Below are positions 54,054 through 64,000 of a DNA stretch of 64,000 nt, piece after piece. The position numbers and the translations under genes are program-made. This DNA is from Labrys wisconsinensis. GTDB lineage: Bacteria > Pseudomonadota > Alphaproteobacteria > Rhizobiales > Labraceae. The DNA lies in NCBI RefSeq assembly GCF_030814995.1, contig NZ_JAUSVX010000003.1, positions 62,001 to 126,000 of the forward strand. The letters run 5' to 3'. Below the pieces are notes generated by a model. That model saw only the letters and a program-made list of their open reading frames with translations. It was not told where the DNA came from and did no database searches. Within the stretch, counting starts at the first letter, position 1. Each line of letters starts with the position of its first letter.

Positions 54054-55760
54054 TCAGGCCTTCTTCAGCCCCGCGACGAAGGCCTCGTGCTCGCGGATCA
54101 GCTCGCCCGACAGCGCCTTGGCGATCAGGTCGCGGGTCTCGGCAATGCCGTAGATGGCCGCGAAGGAGCCGAAGCGCGGCCCGCGCTGCTCGCCGAGCAG
54201 GATGCGGTAGAGCGTGTTGAACCATTCGAGCGACACGCCCGGCCGCTCCGGTGTGGCACCCTTGGCCTTGAAGTCCTGGTAGGCCGGCTGGGCGCGGCCG
54301 ACATCGTAGACCGCTTCCTGGATCGTCGTCGCCGAAGCGTCCGCCGGCAGGCGGCCGAGCGCGTCGGACAGGGCCTGCAGGGCCTGCCGCTCCGCCTCGG
54401 TCGGCACATGGTACGCCTTGGCCGGCTTCACGAAGTCGCGGAAATAGCGGATGGCGTAGCCGACCAGGGCGTCGAGGCGCGGGTGGGTCTCGGCCGAGGC
54501 GCCCGGCGCATAGCGCCGGAGGAAGGCCCACAGCACGTCCTTGCTCTCGGCATTGGCCACGGCGACGAGGTTGAGCAGCAGGCCGAAGGAGACGCTGGTG
54601 CGCTCCCCCTCCCCGCCGATGGTCTCGGGCGCCGGCGGATTGCCGCCATGGATGTGCCAAGCCGGATTGCCGAGGCGGTTCTTCCAGTCCTGGCGTTCAT
54701 AGCCGGCGAGGAACTGCAGATATTCGTCGGCGGTGCGCGGGATGACGTCGAAATAGAGCTTCTTGGCCTCGCGCGGCTTCTGGAACATGAACAGCGACAG
54801 GCTTTCGGGGCTGGCATAGGTCAGCCACTCGTCGATGGTCAGGCCGTTGCCCTTCGACTTGGAGATCTTCTGGCCGAGATCGTCGAGGAACAGCTCGTAG
54901 TTGAAGCCGTCGGGCGGGGTGCCGCCGAGCACCTTGCAGATCTGGCTGGAGATCCGGACATTGTCGATATGGTCCTTGCCGGACATCTCGTAGTCGACGC
55001 CGAGCGCCGCCCAGCGCAGCGCCCAGTCCGGCTTCCACTGCGCCTTGGCATGGCCGCCGGTCACCGGGGTCTCGAAGCGCTTGCCGGTGTCGGGGTCGGT
55101 CCACACGATGGTGCCGCGGCCGGGATGGCGCTCCTCGATCGGCACCTGCATGACGATGCCGGTCTCCGGATGCACGGGCAGGAACGGCGCATAGGTCTTG
55201 CGCCGCTCCTCCCGGAGCGTCGGCAGCATGATCGCCATGACGTCGTCATAGCGCTCGAGCATCACCAGAAGCTTCTCGTCGAGCCGTCCGGCGGCATAGT
55301 AGTCGGTGGCGCTGGCGAACTCGTAGTCGAAGCCGAAGGAATCGAGGAAGCGCCGCAGCATGGCGTTGTTGTGGTGGCCGAAGCTCTCGAACTTGCCGAA
55401 GGGGTCGGGCACCCTGGTCAGGGGCTTGCCGAGATGCCGGCGCAGCATGTCCGGCGCCGGCACGTTCTCGGGCACCTTGCGCATGCCGTCCATGTCGTCG
55501 GAAAAGCACAGGAGCCGCGTGACGTGGCGTCCCTCGGTCAGCACGTCGAAGGCGTGGCGCACCATGGTGGTGCGCGCCACCTCGCCGAACGTGCCGATAT
55601 GCGGCAGGCCGGAGGGACCGTAGCCGGTCTCGAACAGCACCTCCTTCTCCGGCCTGCCCTGCTTCTCGAGGCGGGCGACGAGCTTTCTCGCCTCCTCGAA
55701 AGGCCAGGCGGCGGAGGCGTTGGCGGCCGCGACGAGCTCGGCCGGAAAGAGGTCTGGCAT
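54054..55760 (-). CDS. lysK: Class I lysyl-tRNA synthetase
   Basis: A 568-residue LysRS of the class I type, used by alphaproteobacteria and archaea in place of class II LysS. HIGT (54-57) and KISKSKG (near 297) are the two ATP-site signatures, with the [17 protein letters not shown] segment between them and a helical anticodon-binding C-terminus. AGGAG lies 8 bases before the ATG at 55760. This is a useful lineage marker. Confidence 0.97.
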   Translation of the reverse strand: MPDLFPAELVAAANASAAWPFEEARKLVARLEKQGRPEKEVLFETGYGPSGLPHIGTFGEVARTTMVRHAFDVLTEGRHVTRLLCFSDDMDGMRKVPENVPAPDMLRRHLGKPLTRVPDPFGKFESFGHHNNAMLRRFLDSFGFDYEFASATDYYAAGRLDEKLLVMLERYDDVMAIMLPTLREERRKTYAPFLPVHPETGIVMQVPIEERHPGRGTIVWTDPDTGKRFETPVTGGHAKAQWKPDWALRWAALGVDYEMSGKDHIDNVRISSQICKVLGGTPPDGFNYELFLDDLGQKISKSKGNGLTIDEWLTYASPESLSLFMFQKPREAKKLYFDVIPRTADEYLQFLAGYERQDWKNRLGNPAWHIHGGNPPAPETIGGEGERTSVSFGLLLNLVAVANAESKDVLWAFLRRYAPGASAETHPRLDALVGYAIRYFRDFVKPAKAYHVPTEAERQALQALSDALGRLPADASATTIQEAVYDVGRAQPAYQDFKAKGATPERPGVSLEWFNTLYRILLGEQRGPRFGSFAAIYGIAETRDLIAKALSGELIREHEAFVAGLKKA

Positions 55761-56010
55761 CACGGATCTCCTGGGCGGCGGCCGACCCCTCAGGGATTCC
55801 GGGCCGCGATCCCGCAAAGACGTTCAAGGCGGAATCTCCAGCCGTCCCGCGGGCCGGCCGGAGATCCCATCGGGGCAGAACGCTTAGTGACGCCGCGGTG
55901 AAGCGTCAATGCGGACCGCTCCCACCGCCGCGGCAAAGGCGCTCGCCGAAGGCCGAGGGACGGCGATTGCGGCCGCCGATGGGGCACGACATGATGGGCG
56001 GCCCGCCGGG

Positions 56011-56649
56011 ATGCCGATCATGCTCCTCACCGATTTCCTCGCCACCGCCGTGGTGACGCTGCTGGTGGTGGTCGACCCGCCCGGCCTCGGGCCGATCTTC
56101 CTCGGCGTCACGCCCGGCATGACCGCGGCCCAGCGCCGCTCGGTCGCCTGGCGCGCGGCGCTGATCGCCACCGGCGTGCTGGCCTTCTTCGCGCTGGTCG
56201 GCGAGCCGTTCCTGCGCCTGCTCGGCATCACCGCGCCGGCCTTCCGCATCGCCGGCGGCCTGCTGCTGTTCTGGATCGCCTTCGAGATGGTGTTCGAGCG
56301 GCGCGGCGAGCGCGAGGCGAACACGGCGGAGATCGCGATCACCAGGGACCACATCTCCAACGTCGCCGCCTTTCCCCTGGCGATCCCGCTGATGGCCGGG
56401 CCGGGCGCCATCACCGCGACCATGCTCCTGTCGGCGCAGACACAGGGCCACGTCCTGCTGCTGGCCGGGCTGCTCGCAGTCATCGCCTTCGCGACGCTGT
56501 GCTGCTACCTCGCCTTCCTGGCGGCCGAGCCGATCGACCGCCTGCTCGGTGTCACCGGCAACGTCGTGCTGACGCGCCTGCTCGGCATCGTGCTCGCCGC
56601 GCTCGCGGTGCAATTCGTGGTGGACGGGGTGCGGGCCGCCGCGGCCTGA
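56011..56649 (+). CDS. MarC-family integral membrane protein
   Basis: A 212-residue protein with six hydrophobic segments and the MarC/YchE family motifs VVVDPPGLGPIFLGVTPGM (about 17-35) and PLAIPLMAGPGAIT near 127. Function of the family is not settled; MarC was wrongly linked to multidrug resistance. The ATG at 56011 is the first before the first helix; ATG 56020 is an alternative. The 250-base gap before it shows no other gene. Confidence 0.92.
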   Translation: MPIMLLTDFLATAVVTLLVVVDPPGLGPIFLGVTPGMTAAQRRSVAWRAALIATGVLAFFALVGEPFLRLLGITAPAFRIAGGLLLFWIAFEMVFERRGEREANTAEIAITRDHISNVAAFPLAIPLMAGPGAITATMLLSAQTQGHVLLLAGLLAVIAFATLCCYLAFLAAEPIDRLLGVTGNVVLTRLLGIVLAALAVQFVVDGVRAAAA

Positions 56650-56702
56650 CCACCGCGGCGAGGCTGCGGGCCTCGCGGCCCGCCCGTCCGGACGAGGGGC
56701 GC

Positions 56703-57209
56703 TCAGAACGGGATGTCGTCGTCCATGCCGGAAGAATTGTACTTGCCGGCCGAGGCCGCGGCCGGCGCCGGACGCCGCTCCATCGGGCTCGCCGAGCCGA
56801 AGTCCGAGCCGGGATAATCGCGCCCGCCCTCGCTGTCGCCCTGACCCTGGCCCTGGCCGCGGCCGCCGAGCAGCGTCATCTCGCCGCGATAGCGCTGCAG
56901 CACCACCTCGGTCGAATATTTCTCCTGGCCGGACTGGTCGGTGTATTTGCGCGTCTGCAGCTGGCCCTCGATGTAGACGGTCGAGCCCTTGCGCAGATAT
57001 TGCTCGGCGATCTTGGCCAGCCCCTCGTTGAAGATCACGACGCTGTGCCACTCCGTGCGCTCCTTGCGCTCGCCCGAGGCCTTGTCGCGCCAGGTCTCCG
57101 AGGTGGCGATGCGCAGATTGACCACAGGCTCGCCGGAGTTCAGCCGCCGCACCTCGGGATCGCGGCCGAGATTGCCCACCAGAATGACCTTGTTCACCGA
57201 ACCCGACAT
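56703..57209 (-). CDS. ssb: Single-stranded DNA-binding protein
   Basis: A 168-residue SSB. The OB-fold (about 1-112) begins [22 protein letters not shown] and contains [20 protein letters not shown] Gly/Gln-rich linker follows, and the acidic C-terminal tip MDDDIPF binds partner proteins. The LexA-type box at 57335-57349, 125 bases upstream, indicates induction by DNA damage. Confidence 0.98.
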   Translation of the reverse strand: MSGSVNKVILVGNLGRDPEVRRLNSGEPVVNLRIATSETWRDKASGERKERTEWHSVVIFNEGLAKIAEQYLRKGSTVYIEGQLQTRKYTDQSGQEKYSTEVVLQRYRGEMTLLGGRGQGQGQGDSEGGRDYPGSDFGSASPMERRPAPAAASAGKYNSSGMDDDIPF

Positions 57210-57334
57210 CGCAGATTCCCTTCCTTCGCAAAGGCGGAAACGCCCGGCCTCGTGCCGCGCGCTCGTCCCGCCACTCCTCGATCTCTCCTAACACGCCGCA
57301 GGCCGGGCGGCCGGGCTTATCCCCAGCAATGTTT

Positions 57335-57349
57335 GTTCCATATTTGTTC
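57335..57349. promoter_or_regulatory. LexA (SOS) box of alphaproteobacterial type
   Basis: GTTC-CATATTT-GTTC matches exactly the GTTC-N7-GTTC direct repeat bound by alphaproteobacterial LexA. It lies in the gap upstream of ssb (read GAAC-N7-GAAC on the ssb strand). Confidence 0.75.
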
Positions 57350-57396
57350 ACAAGACGCAAGCCCCGCCTCGACCATCCGCCGGGCAATCCGGACGG

Positions 57397-58040
57397 TCAG
57401 GCTGCGGCATAGGCCAGGGCGCAATAGGCCGTGCCGATCGCCGGCCCCTCGAGGCGGCGGACGCCGAGCCGCAGGGATGGCAATCCCGGCCCGGCCGGCA
57501 GGGCGACTGCGACGCCGTCCCGTGCGAGCGCGTGCAGATGCGGCGTGAGATCGGGCTCGGCGAGGCCGTCATAGACGCCGCGCCCCGACATCTTCAGCAC
57601 GGCCTCCTTGGCCGCCCACAGCCGATGACAGAGGTCGCGGGCGCCGGGTCCGGACAAGCGCCCGACCGCCGCGGCCTCGCCTTCGGAATAGTGGTCGGCC
57701 GCGAAGGCGGCGGGTGCGGACGGGCTATCCGGCCCGTCGAGCTCGATGTCCGCCCCGACGAGCCCGTCGGGCGCGAAGGCGGCCAACAGCATGCCGGCTC
57801 GGCGTGAGAGGGACACGCCGAGCTCCGGATAGGGCGGGGCCAGGGCCGGGCGGCCGCTGGGCCGGCGATGGATGCGGATGTCGTCGCGGCCCGTGGCCGC
57901 GCGCAGCGCCGCGGCCGCTGCGGTGATGCGCAGGTGCCCTCCCCCGGGGGCGTCGTCGGCGGGTGCCGGCACCAGGACGGCGAGCGCCGGGCCGATGCGC
58001 ATCACGGGGCCGGCAGGCCGGGCGGGCCATGCCGACGCGC

Positions 58041-58044
<4 letters not shown>
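57397..58044 (-). CDS. 4'-Phosphopantetheinyl transferase (Sfp type)
   Basis: A 215-residue enzyme that loads coenzyme-A-derived phosphopantetheine on carrier proteins. The Mg-binding and catalytic motifs are VGADIEL and WAAKEAVLKMSGRGV (about 145-160), with PPYPELGVSLSRRAG in the middle (substituted for the usual SISH). The GTG at 58044 overlaps the stop of the synthetase gene (GTGA), so it almost certainly activates that carrier domain. It ends about 190 bases before ssb. Confidence 0.9.
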
Positions 58045-62084
<4,040 letters not shown>

Positions 62085-62113
62085 GCCTGTCGTCCTTCTG
62101 CCGGCGGGCGGCA

Positions 62114-62139
62114 AGACTTGAATCGATCAGCACAAGTCT
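62114..62139. promoter_or_regulatory. Inverted repeat upstream of the Pls-like gene
   Basis: AGACTTG and CAAGTCT are perfect 7-bp arms separated by 12 bases, 30 bases before the synthetase start and within the divergent gap with the PepSY-like gene. A dimeric regulator could bind it; the OmpR-type protein next door is one candidate. Confidence 0.4.
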
Positions 62140-62243
62140 AGCGCGTGGGGCGTTTCTCTCCTCTGACAGGGCGCGCAAGCCAAATGTAAGCCTGGCTCCG
62201 GTACAATGAGCGAGACGCCGCGGCCCACGGGAGCCAACGAGCC

Positions 62244-62573
62244 ATGACGCATCGCCCAGCCCCGGCCAGCAGGCCGCAGCGCATCGCCCGATGGCTGCTC
62301 GCCGCCGGTCTGACCGGCCTGCCGATCGCTCCGGCGTTCCCGGGCGTGACCGGTCGGCTCGACGCCGACGCCCTGATCACCTCGCGGCTCGGTCCGCGCT
62401 CCTATCCGGAAATCGCCGCCGCGGTGATGCGCGACGGCCCTTGCCGGATCCTCCGGATCCGCCTTATCCGTCGCGGCGGCCGGCTGGTGTATCTCGTCAG
62501 GGTGCTGAAGCCGGACGGCAAGCGGCGCGACATCGTGCTCGACAGCGTGACCCTGGCGGTTATCGAGAAGTAG
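62244..62573 (+). CDS. Exported PepSY-like small protein
   Basis: A 109-residue protein with a signal-like N-terminus (IARWLLAAGLTGLPIAPAFP). It then has one PepSY-like unit (CRILRIRLIRRGGRLVYLVRVLKPDGKRRDIVLDSVT in parts) of the small periplasmic type that often accompanies OmpR two-component systems. It starts a run with the regulator and kinase genes (5 bases to the next start). TACAAT at 62202-62207 is a possible -10 box. Role inferred as accessory to the sensor. Confidence 0.75.
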   Translation: MTHRPAPASRPQRIARWLLAAGLTGLPIAPAFPGVTGRLDADALITSRLGPRSYPEIAAAVMRDGPCRILRIRLIRRGGRLVYLVRVLKPDGKRRDIVLDSVTLAVIEK

Positions 62574-62578
62574 GACCC

Positions 62579-63246
<668 letters not shown>

Positions 63247-63250
<4 letters not shown>

Positions 63251-64000
63251 GCTCGTTCTCGCTCAAGCGGCGGCTGCTGCTGGGATCGGTCGTGGCGATC
63301 GTCATGGCGACCATCCTGGCCGGGATCGGCATCGACGCCATCTCGGGCCTCGCCATCCGCGCCCTGGCGCTGTCGGAGATCGACGACGAGATGCGGCTGC
63401 TGCTCGCCAGCATCGAGATCACCCCGTCCAACGATCTGTCGATCGAGGACGGCCCCCAGGACCCGCGCTTCGGCCTGCCGAACGGCGGCTTCTACTGGCA
63501 GGTCGGACGAGGCGGCACGGTCGAGCTGCGCTCCCAGTCGCTCTGGGACCAGAAGCTGCCCTGGCTGCACGCGGCCCCGCGCGAGCTCGGCCGCGCGCAT
63601 GGCATTGCCGGCCCGAACGGCGCCGATCTCCTCGCCGTGGAGCGCTCGATCGTCATCTCGACAGCGGCGGGCGACCAGTCCGTCACCGCGCTGATCGCGC
63701 TCGACAACAGCGAGCTGGCTCCGGCACGCTGGCGCTTCTTCTATGCCATGGCTCCCTCGCTCGCGGTGCTGATGCTGGCCCTGATCGGCGCGGTGGTCGC
63801 GGTGCTGCGCTACGGCCTGAGGCCGCTCGACGAGCTGCGCGTGGCGCTGGCCGCGGTGCGCGAGCGGGCAGTGCGGCTGATCGGCGGCCAGTTCCCCAGC
63901 GAGATCCAGCCGCTGGTCGATGATCTGAACGAGCTGATCGCCTCCCGGGAAACCCAGCTCATGCAGGCGCGCGCCCGGGCCGGAGACCTGGCGCACGGGC
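63247..64000 (+). CDS. Sensor histidine kinase (cut by window end)
   Basis: The first 251 codons of an OmpR-partner kinase. GTG at 63247 overlaps the regulator stop. Membrane segments lie near 9-32 and 160-180 with a periplasmic domain of about 125 residues between them; then a HAMP-like region (YGLRPLDELRVALAAVRE), and the phospho-His250 in GDLAHG is the last visible motif. The ATPase domain lies beyond the window. Confidence 0.9.

Overview
The window is a GC-rich, densely coded stretch of chromosome. It contains about 62 genes, two of them cut by the window edges, and no gene-free gap longer than 300 bases. Product types point to an alphaproteobacterium of the order Hyphomicrobiales (Rhizobiales): a class I lysyl-tRNA synthetase, an IscU-like protein divergent from a folE-hisI pair, rhizobial-type CysK and Tgt, a GTTC-N7-GTTC SOS box before ssb, and a DUF6481 protein. 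I cannot name the genus. No rRNA, tRNA, CRISPR array, prophage or insertion sequence was seen.

Layout. 1-5 kb: purM (partial) coupled to an arginase-family hydrolase, rplM-rpsI, a nitroreductase and an EamA exporter. 5-9 kb: an exported rhizobial protein, a MoxY-like two-component pair and a divergent exported DUF2380/DUF3280-like protein. 8.8-23 kb is mostly housekeeping: hisI, folE with a structured leader, an IscU-like/PA-rich/yidD operon, thrS, dnaB, alr, radA, cvpA, purF, an SDR and a large membrane glycosyltransferase-like protein. 23-28 kb holds less familiar genes: a ParB-like protein, a channel-like membrane protein, a secreted caspase-like protease and two tandem DUF1697 genes.

28-34.6 kb is a carbohydrate cassette: a DeoR-type regulator diverges from a binding protein, two permeases, a probable ADP-dependent sugar kinase and an aldolase-like barrel protein. 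The set lacks its own ATPase. 34.6-35.7 kb has a Phd/VapC toxin-antitoxin pair facing a FitA-like antitoxin whose toxin gene is reduced to 22 codons. 35.7-41 kb: a diguanylate cyclase, a GntR regulator divergent from uxaC with a clear promoter and operator, and an orphan binding protein. 41-44 kb: a membrane protein with a ferredoxin domain, resembling an adenylate cyclase that lost its catalytic domain, is translationally coupled to a MscS-type channel.

44-57 kb: photolyase, SDR, cysK, AlaX, a beta-propeller protein, msrPQ, queA-tgt, a cyclophilin, lysK, marC and SOS-controlled ssb. 57-64 kb ends with the most unusual locus. It is a 1,347-residue Pls/PosA-type nonribosomal peptide synthetase (adenylation, carrier, and six membrane segments with three hexapeptide-repeat modules) coupled to its own phosphopantetheinyl transferase. 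Divergent from it run a PepSY-like protein, an OmpR regulator and a histidine kinase cut by the window end.

The leads most worth following are the Pls/PosA locus, the redox-module/MscS pair and the ADP-kinase sugar cassette.
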